Shown here piece after piece: positions 43,355 through 52,839 of a DNA stretch of 64,000 nucleotides. The position numbers and the translations under genes were made by a program. The notes under the pieces are model-generated. The model was not told the DNA's origin, ran no database searches, and worked only from the letters and a program-made list of their open reading frames with translations. The number at the start of each line of letters is the position of its first letter. The first letter of the stretch is position 1. The stretch is from contig NZ_PJBJ01000030.1 of NCBI RefSeq assembly GCF_002836475.1, forward strand, positions 806,001 to 870,000, read 5' to 3'. The stretch comes from Flavobacterium sp. ALD4 (GTDB lineage Bacteria; Bacteroidota; Bacteroidia; Flavobacteriales; Flavobacteriaceae).

Positions 43355-43798
43355 TTAAGATAATCCCTCTTCATTGATGATTTTAACGAAATGAAAACCT
43401 TTAGGGCCGTAACCTTGATTATAATAAAACCGATGGGCAGTAAAGTTTCCAGTAAAAGCATCTAAAACAATCATACTACAACCTTCTTCTTTTGCCTTTA
43501 TATCAATGTAATCTGTCAACATTTTACCAAGTCCCTTAGAACGATGTTCTGGATGAACGATAAAATTATCAATCTCAATGTATTTACCCGACCATAATTT
43601 TGTTCCTCTCCAATACCCCGTTACGGCAACACATATCTCATTTTCAAACACTGCAAGTTGTTTGTAATTATGCGGAACCATTTCATTAAGATACGATTCA
43701 TACTTTTCCAATGAAAAGCTTGGATACAGAAACCGCATCATTTCAATATTCTTTAGCATTTCGGCTACGGTGGTGAGTTCTTTCAGATACAATTGCAT
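43355..43798 (-). CDS. GNAT family N-acetyltransferase
   Basis: 147 residues from the ATG at 43798; the frame extends upstream, but those residues overlap the ATP-operon terminator. Acetyl-CoA binding motif A is FIVHPEHRSKGLGKMLTDYI (R-x-x-G-x-G). Motif B is AHRFYYNQGYGPKGFHFVKI. It transfers acetyl groups to an unknown amine substrate in the cytosol. Confidence 0.88.
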   Translation of the reverse strand: MQLYLKELTTVAEMLKNIEMMRFLYPSFSLEKYESYLNEMVPHNYKQLAVFENEICVAVTGYWRGTKLWSGKYIEIDNFIVHPEHRSKGLGKMLTDYIDIKAKEEGCSMIVLDAFTGNFTAHRFYYNQGYGPKGFHFVKIINEEGLS

Positions 43799-43834
43799 AG
43801 GTATTACCGTTGTTAATTTACAGTCTAAAATTAA

Positions 43835-43866
43835 TAAAAAAAAGCCTCGCAACTGCGAGGCTTTTA
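43835..43866 (-). terminator. Terminator of the ATP synthase operon
   Basis: GCCTCGC, loop, GCGAGGC with a long T run on the minus strand, 20 bp after the atpG stop. The stem extends into A/T pairs. Confidence 0.88.
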
Positions 43867-43886
43867 TAATAAGATAAACAAAATTT

Positions 43887-44747
43887 TTATCCGTTCAATG
43901 CTTCTGCTCCACCAACAATCTCAAGGATCTCATTAGTAATCGAAGCCTGACGTGCTTTATTGTATGTCAATTTCAATTCATTTCTCAACTCAGTCGCATT
44001 ATCCGTTGCCTTGTGCATAGCAGTCATACGAGCACCATGCTCTGAAGCAAATGAATCTCTGATTGCTTTGTACAATTGTGTCTTCAATGATTTTGGAATC
44101 AAAGTCAAGACAATCTCTTCTTTAGACGGTTCGAAAATATAATCGCCAACTGAAGGTGTTAAATCTGCTTTTATTGGTGCCAACGGTAAAAACTGCTCGA
44201 TTTGAACGATTTGAGTTGCGGCATTCTTAAATTGATTGTAGATCAATTCAATTTTATCATAATCTCCAGAAATAAATTTCTCCGTTAAAGCATCTGCTAT
44301 CGCAGCTACATTATCAAAAGTTAGATCATCATAAACGGCACTTTGATTGTCAATTATGGTACTAGTTTTAACTAAAACATCATTTCCTTTTTTACCTATT
44401 GCAAAAATATCCACTTGTTTTTCAGCATAAAATCCAGAACGACTTTTAGATGCTTTAATTACATTCGAATTAAATGCACCACATAAACCTCTATTTGAAG
44501 TAATAGCGACAACTAATACTTTTTTTACTTCACGTTGTGTAGTAAACTCTCCACCTGCATCACCTTCCAGTGTCGCAGAAAGATTTTGTAATAATTGCGT
44601 TAATTTTTCGGCATAAGGACGCATGGCTGTAATTGCATCTTGTGCTTTCTTTAGCTTTGCTGCAGAAACCATTTTCATCGCTGATGTGATTTGCATCGTA
44701 GATGAAACGGAAGTAATTCTATTACGGATTTCCTTTAAATTTGCCAT
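43887..44747 (-). CDS. atpG: ATP synthase F1 gamma subunit
   Basis: 286 residues. The conserved termini are present: MANLKEIRNRITSVSSTMQI and KARQASITNEILEIVGGAEAL. The central SNRGLCGAFN is characteristic. Gamma is the rotor shaft that couples proton flow to catalysis. Last gene of the cluster, followed by a strong terminator. Separated from atpA by 71 bp with a weak hairpin. Confidence 0.98.
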   Translation of the reverse strand: MANLKEIRNRITSVSSTMQITSAMKMVSAAKLKKAQDAITAMRPYAEKLTQLLQNLSATLEGDAGGEFTTQREVKKVLVVAITSNRGLCGAFNSNVIKASKSRSGFYAEKQVDIFAIGKKGNDVLVKTSTIIDNQSAVYDDLTFDNVAAIADALTEKFISGDYDKIELIYNQFKNAATQIVQIEQFLPLAPIKADLTPSVGDYIFEPSKEEIVLTLIPKSLKTQLYKAIRDSFASEHGARMTAMHKATDNATELRNELKLTYNKARQASITNEILEIVGGAEALNG

Positions 44748-44818
44748 TTTAATTTATAGTAAAGAGCGAGTCGTGAAAGGTGAATAGTACAACTACTCAC
44801 TTTTCACTTTTCACTATA

Positions 44819-46396
44819 TTAGTTATATTTTGCTGAAATTTCTTTTGCTACAGTTTGGATTACATCTGTAATTTCATCTGTAAGTTTCCCTGCTTTCAAA
44901 GCATCTAGAGTTGCTCTGTGTTTGTTGTTAAGGAATTCTAAGAAATCTTTCTCAAATTCTTTTACTTTATTCACAGGAACATTTCTCAAAAGATTTTTGG
45001 AACCAGCATAGATAATCGCAACTTGATCTTCTACTGTGTAAGGATCATTCAAACCTTGTTTCAAGATCTCAACGTTTCTTCTACCTTTTTCAATTACGTT
45101 TAAAGTAACTGCATCTAAGTCAGAACCAAATTTAGCAAACGCTTCCAATTCACGGAATTGTGCTTGATCTAGTTTCAAAGTACCTGCTACTTTTTTCATT
45201 GATTTAATTTGTGCATTTCCTCCAACACGAGATACCGAAATACCTACGTTAATTGCAGGACGCACTCCAGAATTAAACAAATCTCCATCAAGGAAAATTT
45301 GACCATCTGTAATCGAAATTACGTTTGTTGGGATATATGCAGAAACGTCACCAGCTTGAGTTTCGATAATAGGAAGTGCAGTTAATGAACCTCCACCTTT
45401 TACGATTGGTTTCAATGAATCTGGTAAATCATTCATGTTTTTAGCAATTCCATCATCAGCAATTACTTTACAAGCACGCTCTAGTAAACGACTGTGTAAG
45501 TAAAATACATCTCCCGGGTATGCTTCACGTCCCGGTGGTCTTCTCAATAAAAGAGAAACCTCACGGTAAGCAACAGCTTGTTTAGATAAATCATCATAAA
45601 CAATTAAAGCTGGACGGCCTGAATCTCTGAAATATTCTCCAATTGCTGCACCTGCGAAAGGAGCATAAACTTGCATCGGAGCTGGATCAGAAGCATTAGC
45701 TGCAACGATAATGGTATAAGCCATTGCCCCTTTCTCTTCTAACATTTTTGCAATTCCTGCTACAGTTGACGCTTTTTGTCCAATTGCAACATATATACAA
45801 AACACAGGTTTTCCTGCATCGTAAAATTCTTTTTGATTTAAAATAGTGTCAATACAAACAGTTGATTTACCTGTTTGACGGTCACCAATAACCAATTCAC
45901 GTTGTCCACGACCAACTGGTATCATAGCATCTACTGCTTTTATCCCTGTTTGTAATGGTTCCGTTACCGGTTGACGGAAGATAACTCCAGGAGCTTTTCT
46001 TTCCAAAGGCATTTCGTATAAATCTCCACCAATTGGTCCTTTTCCATCAATAGGAAAACCAAGAGTGTTAACTACACGACCTACCATTTGCTCTCCCACT
46101 TTAAGAGAGGCAATACGTTGTGTTCTTTTAGCTATAGAACCTTCTTTAATTCCAACTGATGGGCCTAAAAGTACCACACCAACATTGTCTTCTTCAAGAT
46201 TCAATACAATAGCTTCTAAACCATTGTCAAATTCTACTAACTCACCGTATTGAACATTAGAAAGCCCGTAAACACGAGCAATACCATCTCCAACTTGAAG
46301 TACGGTTCCTACTTCCTCTAGCGTAGCGCCAGATTCAAAACCTTCTACTTGCTTTCTTAATATTGCTGAAATTTCAGCAGGTTTGATTTCCGCCAT
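44819..46396 (-). CDS. atpA: ATP synthase F1 alpha subunit
   Basis: 525 residues. Walker A is GDRQTGKST at 171-179; [20 protein letters not shown] and [20 protein letters not shown] are hallmark segments. Alpha carries the non-catalytic nucleotide sites and pairs with beta, whose gene is not in this window. Sits between atpH and atpG. Confidence 0.98.
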   Translation of the reverse strand: MAEIKPAEISAILRKQVEGFESGATLEEVGTVLQVGDGIARVYGLSNVQYGELVEFDNGLEAIVLNLEEDNVGVVLLGPSVGIKEGSIAKRTQRIASLKVGEQMVGRVVNTLGFPIDGKGPIGGDLYEMPLERKAPGVIFRQPVTEPLQTGIKAVDAMIPVGRGQRELVIGDRQTGKSTVCIDTILNQKEFYDAGKPVFCIYVAIGQKASTVAGIAKMLEEKGAMAYTIIVAANASDPAPMQVYAPFAGAAIGEYFRDSGRPALIVYDDLSKQAVAYREVSLLLRRPPGREAYPGDVFYLHSRLLERACKVIADDGIAKNMNDLPDSLKPIVKGGGSLTALPIIETQAGDVSAYIPTNVISITDGQIFLDGDLFNSGVRPAINVGISVSRVGGNAQIKSMKKVAGTLKLDQAQFRELEAFAKFGSDLDAVTLNVIEKGRRNVEILKQGLNDPYTVEDQVAIIYAGSKNLLRNVPVNKVKEFEKDFLEFLNNKHRATLDALKAGKLTDEITDVIQTVAKEISAKYN

Positions 46397-46434
46397 CTTA
46401 ATTTATAATTTAGACACTTAAATGTGCAATAAAA

Positions 46435-46968
46435 CTAGTTACTTAATTCTCTTTTTAATACTTGTAATCTATTGGCTACTGACGCATTGTATTGCTTGTC
46501 GCCTATTCTCAAAACAAAACCTCCAATAATTGCAGGATCTACATGATTTTCTATTGTAATTTTCTTATCTGATAACGACGTGATTTTAGCTAATACCTTA
46601 GCTTCTAGCACTGCATCCATAGCAATGGCCGTAGTAACTTGAGCTACCTCCACGCCATTCATAATATCAAATAATTTACTGTATTCTACTGCAACAGTCT
46701 CCAAGATTTCAAATCTCTTGTTTACAAATAACAAATGAAATAAACTTTTTGTTACGCCATTAGCATTTGCAAAAATTTCTAGTAAGGCATTCTCCTTAAC
46801 TTCTACTCTTAAAGTGGGGTTTTGAATAAAAGTGCTTAATTCTACATTTCCACCTATAGTTGACGCGATAAGGTTCATATCATCACTAACTGCTAGAGCT
46901 ATTCCTTTAGATTCTGCGATCTCTAGAATTGCTTTTGCATAACGAATTGCTGCTCTTGTACTTGCCAT
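46435..46968 (-). CDS. atpH: ATP synthase F1 delta subunit
   Basis: 177 residues, the expected length. The N-terminal helical bundle begins ASTRAAIRYAKAILEIAESK, and the C-terminus holds VDPAIIGGFVLRIGDKQYNA, the family signature. It links F1 to the peripheral stalk. The gene begins 4 bp after the atpF stop codon, suggesting coupled translation. Confidence 0.97.
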   Translation of the reverse strand: MASTRAAIRYAKAILEIAESKGIALAVSDDMNLIASTIGGNVELSTFIQNPTLRVEVKENALLEIFANANGVTKSLFHLLFVNKRFEILETVAVEYSKLFDIMNGVEVAQVTTAIAMDAVLEAKVLAKITSLSDKKITIENHVDPAIIGGFVLRIGDKQYNASVANRLQVLKRELSN

Positions 46969-46972
46969 AATA

Positions 46973-47473
46973 TTAGTTTAGCTTTACGTCACCTAACATC
47001 TTCTCAACTAACTTAGTTTGAGCTTCTTTATTAGATAATTCGTCTTTCAATAATTTTTCTGCGATACTCAACGACAAAGTAGAAACTTGTAGTTTCAACT
47101 CAGCCATAGCTGCATTTTTTTCACTTTCAATTGCTGCCTTTGCTTGTTCGATCATTTTCAAACCTTGAGCCTGCGCTTCATCCTTAGAATCAGCAATCAT
47201 TTTTTCCTTAATTTCACGTGCATCTTTTAGCATGTTGTCACGCTCCATTCTTGCTTCTTGTAAAATACGTTGATTGTCAGCCTGAAGATTTTGCATTTCT
47301 TTTCTTGCATTTTCTGCAGAAAGTAATGCATTTTTGATTCCTTCTTCTCTGTCATTTACTGCATCTAGAATAGGTTTCCAAGCAAATTTTTTCAATAAGA
47401 AAATTAATCCAACAAAGATCAATACTTGCCAAACAAACAAACCAAACTCAAACTGATGTATTAACTTTTCCAT
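46973..47473 (-). CDS. atpF: ATP synthase Fo b subunit
   Basis: 166 residues. One N-terminal transmembrane helix (FGLFVWQVLIFVGLIFLLKK) is followed by KFAWKPILDAVNDREEGIKN and a long charged helix that forms the peripheral stalk. Typical length and order (between atpE and atpH). Confidence 0.97.
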   Translation of the reverse strand: MEKLIHQFEFGLFVWQVLIFVGLIFLLKKFAWKPILDAVNDREEGIKNALLSAENARKEMQNLQADNQRILQEARMERDNMLKDAREIKEKMIADSKDEAQAQGLKMIEQAKAAIESEKNAAMAELKLQVSTLSLSIAEKLLKDELSNKEAQTKLVEKMLGDVKLN

Positions 47474-47559
47474 GTTATGTATCTATAATAATATTTAATT
47501 TAATAATAAAAACAATAGTTACAACCAACCGTTGTAACTATTGTTTTTTTGAATTTTAA

Positions 47560-47751
47560 TTAAGCAGCAAATAATGCAGCGAAACCAATTCCTTCAATTA
47601 ATGCAGCTGCGATAAGCATAGCCGTTTGAATTTTTCCTGAAGCTTCTGGCTGGCGAGCAATAGCGTCCATTGCTGAACCACCAATTCTACCAATACCTAA
47701 AGCTGCTCCGATTACGATCAATCCAGCTCCTACAAAATTTAAACCTTCCAT
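47560..47751 (-). CDS. atpE: ATP synthase Fo c subunit
   Basis: 63 residues, two transmembrane helices joined by the polar loop ARQPE. The ion-binding carboxylate is the Glu of LIEGIGF in the second helix. Multiple copies make the rotor ring. Its hydrophobic composition and position between atpB and atpF are decisive. Confidence 0.97.
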   Translation of the reverse strand: MEGLNFVGAGLIVIGAALGIGRIGGSAMDAIARQPEASGKIQTAMLIAAALIEGIGFAALFAA

Positions 47752-47785
47752 AATATATATAATTAAAAATTAAACACTCAATTTA

Positions 47786-48937
47786 TTAATGTGCCTCCTC
47801 GTGGTGAGGCTCTTCTACTGCAGCTCCAAAATAAAGCGCTGATAACAATGTAAAAATATAAGCCTGTAAGAATGCAACCAATATCTCTAAGATAGAAAGC
47901 GCAAATGACAATCCAAATGAGAGCGTGCTTCCCAACCAGCTCTTGAAAATAAACATTAAACCGATGATACTCATCAAGACTATGTGCCCAGCAAAAATGT
48001 TTGCATATAGACGAATCATTAATGAAAATGGCTTAATGAAAACCCCTAATAATTCAATTGGTGCCAATACGATACGCATCAATTTTGGCACTCCTGGCAT
48101 CCAGAAAATATGACCCCAATAGTTTTTATTAGCAGTAAGATTTGTAATTAAAAAGGTCATGACGGCTAATGCAAACGTGATGGTTAAATTACCTGTAACA
48201 TTAATTCCAAAAGGCATCAACCCAAAAATATTTAGGAATAACACAAAGAAGAAAATAGTTAATAAATAACTCATGTATTTCTTATAATGCTTTTCTCCTA
48301 TGTTTGGAATAGCTATTTCGTCACGGATAAACAATACTACGGGTTCAAAGATTCTTCCTCCACCAGTAGCAATCCCACCGTTTTTAGAATAAGACCTTGC
48401 TAAACTAGCAAATAACAAAATCATTAAAAAAGAAGCGATTAAGATAGATAAAACCGTCTTAGTGATTGAAAAATCAATCGGACGACCATTCGTTGGATAA
48501 CCATCTTCTCCCTCTGTTAATGTTCCAGAAGCATCTGTCTTATATATTTTCCCATCGTGATGGTTTATTAAATAGAAATTACCATTAGATTCTGCGACTG
48601 CTTCTCCATGATTAAATCTAGAAGATGAAAAGAAGTGTATCCCGTTATCCCACAAAATCACCGGTAAAGAAAAACCATAATGCTCCTCTTCTACTTCGTC
48701 TGAAAGAAAAGTAAAATCATGAGAATCTAAAACGTGATGACCAATGAACGCTTTAATTTCAGATTTAACATCCGTAGGTTCAGCGTGAGCTCCTTCCTGG
48801 CTTTTTTCAGTTGTTTCGTGTGCAACTTCAGTATGAACTTGTACAGAATCCACCTGAGGATTTGCAAAACTCATTAAAGGAAGACATGCTACTAAAGTCG
48901 CTATTATAAATCTAAGTGGTCTATTTGAAATCACCAT
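47786..48937 (-). CDS. atpB: ATP synthase Fo a subunit with periplasmic N-terminal extension
   Basis: 383 residues from the ATG at 48937; a frame starting 54 bp earlier overlaps the promoter. A signal-like helix (RFIIATLVACLPLMSFA) precedes about 130 extra residues rich in His, Asp and Glu, an extension typical of Bacteroidota AtpB. The core has the essential Arg in PFSLMIRLYANIFAGH and later helices of the proton channel. It ends AAVEEPHHEEAH. Confidence 0.96.
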   Translation of the reverse strand: MVISNRPLRFIIATLVACLPLMSFANPQVDSVQVHTEVAHETTEKSQEGAHAEPTDVKSEIKAFIGHHVLDSHDFTFLSDEVEEEHYGFSLPVILWDNGIHFFSSSRFNHGEAVAESNGNFYLINHHDGKIYKTDASGTLTEGEDGYPTNGRPIDFSITKTVLSILIASFLMILLFASLARSYSKNGGIATGGGRIFEPVVLFIRDEIAIPNIGEKHYKKYMSYLLTIFFFVLFLNIFGLMPFGINVTGNLTITFALAVMTFLITNLTANKNYWGHIFWMPGVPKLMRIVLAPIELLGVFIKPFSLMIRLYANIFAGHIVLMSIIGLMFIFKSWLGSTLSFGLSFALSILEILVAFLQAYIFTLLSALYFGAAVEEPHHEEAH

Positions 48938-48980
48938 AACTGTTAAATATCTTAATTTTTTACGTTTCTGAAATTTGGTG

Positions 48981-49008
48981 CAAATGTACATTTTTTATTA
49001 TTATTCAA
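48981..49008 (-). promoter_or_regulatory. Promoter of the atpBEFHAG operon
   Basis: On the minus strand: TTG (49008-49006), 17 bp, TACATTTG (48988-48981). Predicted start about 37 nt before the atpB ATG, so the synthase genes need not depend on read-through from upstream. Confidence 0.7.
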
Positions 49009-49055
49009 AAGAGTATAAAAACTTATTTTTTCAATTCTCTGATGTATTTACTGAT

Positions 49056-49448
49056 TTATTGTTTTTCTTTCAATATTCGTATCGTTAAAACAGTCTCTAT
49101 TAACAAAAAAAGAATGAACATCCCAAAAAAATTAACTTTCTCAATTGTATTGTTGTACGTCACGATGTGCAAGATAGGTTTTAATATCAAATAACAAAAG
49201 ACCATTTTGATACTTGTTCCTAAAAGAAAAGACATCCCCACATTATCAAAACTTTTTTCTTTAACTTTTAATAGGACTATGAAAATTAGAGTGGACATAC
49301 CAAAAAATAATAGATAGAGTACTTCAATTGAATACTGAAAAGACGCAGCACTAATTTTAAATAAATAGAAACTAAATTTGTGTAATAAGTACGCTAAACC
49401 AGAAAATAATGCTAGGCTAATAAGAGGTTTTTGATTTTTAAAATTCAT
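49056..49448 (-). CDS. DUF6168-like membrane protein upstream of atpB
   Basis: 130 residues with four predicted transmembrane helices and short charged loops. I recall DUF6168 proteins in this position between an AtpZ/AtpI-like gene and atpB of Flavobacteria; the family name is from memory. It may help assemble the c-ring, as AtpI-like proteins do. It lies 67 bp downstream of the AtpZ-like gene in transcription order. Confidence 0.78.
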   Translation of the reverse strand: MNFKNQKPLISLALFSGLAYLLHKFSFYLFKISAASFQYSIEVLYLLFFGMSTLIFIVLLKVKEKSFDNVGMSFLLGTSIKMVFCYLILKPILHIVTYNNTIEKVNFFGMFILFLLIETVLTIRILKEKQ

Positions 49449-49515
49449 GCTTTATTTATTTGCTCACCAAGACATAAAGAACGGAGGCTTTTTTATTTTA
49501 ATAATTAAAAATTTC

Positions 49516-49740
49516 TTAAGATTTGTTGATTTCGTTCACTTGCCGAATCACATTATATAACGCCAAAGCAACACCAACCATGACTAAAATTTTATTGTAA
49601 TATATTTTGGGATTAGGGTAGTTTTCATCTAGCCAGTTTCCTCCATAAGCAAACAAAAAAATGATAACCCCCATTTGAATGGGTATATTAATTAAGGCAA
49701 TCCATTTGTTAGATGGTTTTTTGTTGGGTTTCTTTTCCAT
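49516..49740 (-). CDS. AtpZ/AtpI family protein
   Basis: 74 residues with two transmembrane helices: WIALINIPIQMGVIIFLFAY and VMVGVALALYNVIRQVN. GGNWLDENYPN is typical for AtpZ. These small proteins assist assembly of the ATP synthase or supply magnesium. The start overlaps the 3' end of the bactofilin gene by 32 bp, so translation is probably coupled. Confidence 0.87.
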   Translation of the reverse strand: MEKKPNKKPSNKWIALINIPIQMGVIIFLFAYGGNWLDENYPNPKIYYNKILVMVGVALALYNVIRQVNEINKS

Positions 49741-50116
49741 CCGTTATCAAGAAGTTTTCTTCATTAATTTTCATTATACAGGACGCACTAAAATCAGCCC
49801 CAGGTTCTACGGATAGTTTCCCTACCGTGACTTCACCCTTGATCACCGCTTGAGCTTTTACGTTAAGTATTTCAGCAACTTGAATAGTTCCTTCAAATTT
49901 ACCTTCGATATCTGCATTTTTACATTTAATATCCCCAGTTATAGTTCCAGCCGGACCAATCACTAATTTCCCAGTAGAGAAAAAGTTTCCAATCAATTCT
50001 CCGTCAAGTCTAAAATCAGCTTGGGATACAATATCTCCTTTTATAATTGTTCCTTCTACAATTCTATTTGTTTTTCCTAAAAGCTCCGTATAGGGCTTTG
50101 CTTTTCTATTAAACAT
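49709..50116 (-). CDS. Bactofilin (polymer-forming cytoskeletal protein)
   Basis: 135 residues. The repetitive beta-helical core has short hydrophobic repeats such as GTIIKGDIVSQADFRLDG, GPAGTITGDIKCKNADIEGK and VIKGEVTVGKLSVEPGAD. Bactofilins polymerise without nucleotide and shape cells or position enzymes. The N-terminal MFNRKAKPYTELLG is the usual short disordered lead. It lies between SprE/PorW and AtpZ. Confidence 0.93.
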   Translation of the reverse strand: MFNRKAKPYTELLGKTNRIVEGTIIKGDIVSQADFRLDGELIGNFFSTGKLVIGPAGTITGDIKCKNADIEGKFEGTIQVAEILNVKAQAVIKGEVTVGKLSVEPGADFSASCIMKINEENFLITDGKETQQKTI

Positions 50117-50118
50117 TT

Positions 50119-52752
50119 TTACTCTTTTTTTAATCCTAAATAAATATCAAGATTTTTTTTAATTTGGACCACTTTATAATTTTCATTGGTAAGGATAATA
50201 GCAGATGTCGCTATTTTAAAATCCTTGTTTTCTTTTAGAATTGTACTAATGTTTTTAGCATATAATTCCGAATTTATACCGTGAATCGTTATGAAACTTT
50301 CCGTATCGCTATACCCATCTATGGAATACTTTAAATCCTGAAAGGTAGCACCAGTCATGAATTTTTTAATCTTTTCTTCCATTGCTTTTGTACCTTTTTC
50401 GTCTGATACCGGTACTTTGTAAAGCACTTTCCAGTTTTTAGTGTCCGTAGTAGTGAAATCTAGTTTTTCTAAAAAAGGAATTTGCTCCTTCAAAATTTGC
50501 TGCGCTTTTTTACCCTCTTCACTATTTGGATAATTATCCGCCACAAACTGCAATGCGTTTTTATAGGCTATTAGTCCTTTAAGTTTACCAATTGTACTCG
50601 CTTTCAGTAGCTCGAATTTAGAAACGATTTCATCCCCTGAGAACTGATTGATCAACCCGTCAGATTGTTCTAAAACGGCCGCAAACTGTTCCTCTTCATA
50701 TTGTCTGTATAATGTATCATAAGCTCCTTCCGGGGTATCTTTCAATACGGCTCCCTCAGGATTTGTGTTGTTTATTATTTGAGCATAGCGGGAATTTGGA
50801 AATTGGGAATTAATCCTGCCTTTCATTGCTTCTGCTTTGCCGCTGTTTGTGATTTGGTATATCTTGTATAAATTATACATTGCAGGAAGAATCAATTTTT
50901 CTTCCGGATTATTTTCCAATAATTGCTCCAGCTTGTTCGCTGCTAATTCGTATTCTTTGAACTTTTCCTTGTAAATTACCCCAAGTTGATAATAGGCTTT
51001 ATTGCGTTCTTTTCCGATACTGTCAATTACCTCTTGCGAAGTGGGGAGTTGTTTTAAATAAAAATCAGCAGTATATTCTTCGACTACAGTATTCTCTTCC
51101 TCTTTCAATTTATCTTCCTGCTGCGCTACATCAGTATCCAAAGTTTCTTTTGAAACCGAATTGGTCTTACCTACTGCTAATAGCCTCCAATTACCTCCTA
51201 ATATTCGATTTCCCCATGTTCTTTTGAATTCCAATTTCCCAAAAGAAACAGTCGTAGGATTATAAAAATAGAAAACACTTGCCGATGCATTTGAAGCAGT
51301 CATAGAAGGGGGAGCAAACGGCGAATTGCGCATTGGGTTTCCTAAGTTTTGACCAGAAACGGCAGGGTCATTAGCTCCTGTCTTACTGTTTCTATCTATA
51401 TTCTCTTGCTTTTCTTTAAGTTTCTCTTCTACAATCCTTTTGGCTTCATCCTTCTTTTTTAAGGTGTCAATATAGTTTTCGAAATAGCTGACTCTGCCTC
51501 CTTCTGACATGGAAACAACGTGTAAAATACTGTCATTTCTTGAAGCGATTGCTTCATACAGAATTACTTCGTCTAAATCTTTTCTGATCTTTTCAATGTG
51601 AATGAATTCTCTGGTTTTAAGGTCAAGATTCACTAATGTACTGTCGTAATATTTTGCCGCAACCGGGTATGCTGCATTTCTAAAATACATGTTCCCCATA
51701 TTTCTGTAGTTCGAAGCTATTAAATACTGGTCAGCAGATGCTTTTTTTAGAGAAATATTATAAAAGTCCAACGCTTTTTTCTGATTGTCCTGTTTGTCGT
51801 AGAAAACACCCATTTGATAGTTTAAAACATCTAGGAACGGCCTGTTTTCTCTGTCGGCAATTAGTTTTCTGTAGGTTTTCAGAAAGGAGGTAGTATCCCC
51901 GTTTTGATAGTCAAACAACTGCGCTTTTCTAGCCTGTGCTTGAATAACATATTTTCTATCCGATTTTCTGTTCATGTTTATTACCGATTCATAGCTATAA
52001 ATCGCGCTGTCTTTCTTATCTAACTCTTCGTAAAGTTGACCGAGTATAAATCGATATCTTGCTTTTTCTCTATTTTGTTTAGTGAATTTTTCGGCTACTT
52101 TTAATCTGATCAGAGCGGAGTCTTTTTCTTCCAGATTCAAGTATGCTTCAGATAAAAGGGCATTGACATTGGCAACGACCTGCTTTTTAAGTTTTTGCTC
52201 CTTCAAAAGAGTCGTCATGTTATTTACAACCAAAGCATCATTACCCAAGCGCATATTGGTTTTTCCTCGCCAAATCTTAGCTTCATAAATCTTGCTGCTG
52301 TTTGGGTATTTATATAATATATAATTGAATGCGTCTAATGCGGGAATAAACCTTTGATCGTAGTATCTGGCTTTACCCAAAAGCAAATACGCTTCATCTA
52401 TTTGAAAGTTTCTTTCTCTTCCATCGATATTCATAGAATGCTTCTGAATCGCCTTGGTTGCCTTAGTTTCGGCTAATTCAAAATCAGAATTTTTTGCTTT
52501 TTCTTCTGACGTAACTTCATCCGTGACTTGCATCCTCTCTATAGGCAAACGTTTCCAGAAATTGTCTTTGCTATTGGCTTCTATCCCTACAACCCCTTTA
52601 TCTAAACCAATTTCACCATTGTATAAAATATTATATCTAGTGTGTAAAGCATGGGAATTCCTGGACAAGAAACTGCTGTTTTTAGTAGAACAGGCTACCA
52701 AAAAAAACAACAATCCTAACGGAATTGAGTATTTAAATGAGTTGATTTTCAA
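50119..52752 (-). CDS. sprE: SprE/PorW, type IX secretion/gliding lipoprotein
   Basis: 877 residues. The lipobox FLVACS (Cys21) makes it an outer-membrane lipoprotein. The body is built of TPR-like helices (ALDAFNYILYKYPNSSKIYE, KALDFYNISLKKASADQYLI). Length, the start KNSSFLSRNSHALHTRYNIL, YNGEIGLDKG and its place next to a bactofilin and the ATP synthase genes match what I know of SprE in Flavobacterium johnsoniae. SprE/PorW supports the type IX secretion motor and gliding. Confidence 0.88.
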   Translation of the reverse strand: MKINSFKYSIPLGLLFFLVACSTKNSSFLSRNSHALHTRYNILYNGEIGLDKGVVGIEANSKDNFWKRLPIERMQVTDEVTSEEKAKNSDFELAETKATKAIQKHSMNIDGRERNFQIDEAYLLLGKARYYDQRFIPALDAFNYILYKYPNSSKIYEAKIWRGKTNMRLGNDALVVNNMTTLLKEQKLKKQVVANVNALLSEAYLNLEEKDSALIRLKVAEKFTKQNREKARYRFILGQLYEELDKKDSAIYSYESVINMNRKSDRKYVIQAQARKAQLFDYQNGDTTSFLKTYRKLIADRENRPFLDVLNYQMGVFYDKQDNQKKALDFYNISLKKASADQYLIASNYRNMGNMYFRNAAYPVAAKYYDSTLVNLDLKTREFIHIEKIRKDLDEVILYEAIASRNDSILHVVSMSEGGRVSYFENYIDTLKKKDEAKRIVEEKLKEKQENIDRNSKTGANDPAVSGQNLGNPMRNSPFAPPSMTASNASASVFYFYNPTTVSFGKLEFKRTWGNRILGGNWRLLAVGKTNSVSKETLDTDVAQQEDKLKEEENTVVEEYTADFYLKQLPTSQEVIDSIGKERNKAYYQLGVIYKEKFKEYELAANKLEQLLENNPEEKLILPAMYNLYKIYQITNSGKAEAMKGRINSQFPNSRYAQIINNTNPEGAVLKDTPEGAYDTLYRQYEEEQFAAVLEQSDGLINQFSGDEIVSKFELLKASTIGKLKGLIAYKNALQFVADNYPNSEEGKKAQQILKEQIPFLEKLDFTTTDTKNWKVLYKVPVSDEKGTKAMEEKIKKFMTGATFQDLKYSIDGYSDTESFITIHGINSELYAKNISTILKENKDFKIATSAIILTNENYKVVQIKKNLDIYLGLKKE

Positions 52753-52839
52753 TGATAAACGTTTTTAACATTAAACTTTTAAAAATGTCTTTTAGTATAA
52801 TGACTGGTAAAAATACGTTTCTTTTTGAAATATAGAGAT

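Noticed and set aside
48938..48991. Earlier start for atpB
   Set aside because: It overlaps the -7 element of the operon promoter; the ATG at 48937 gives a clean signal peptide.
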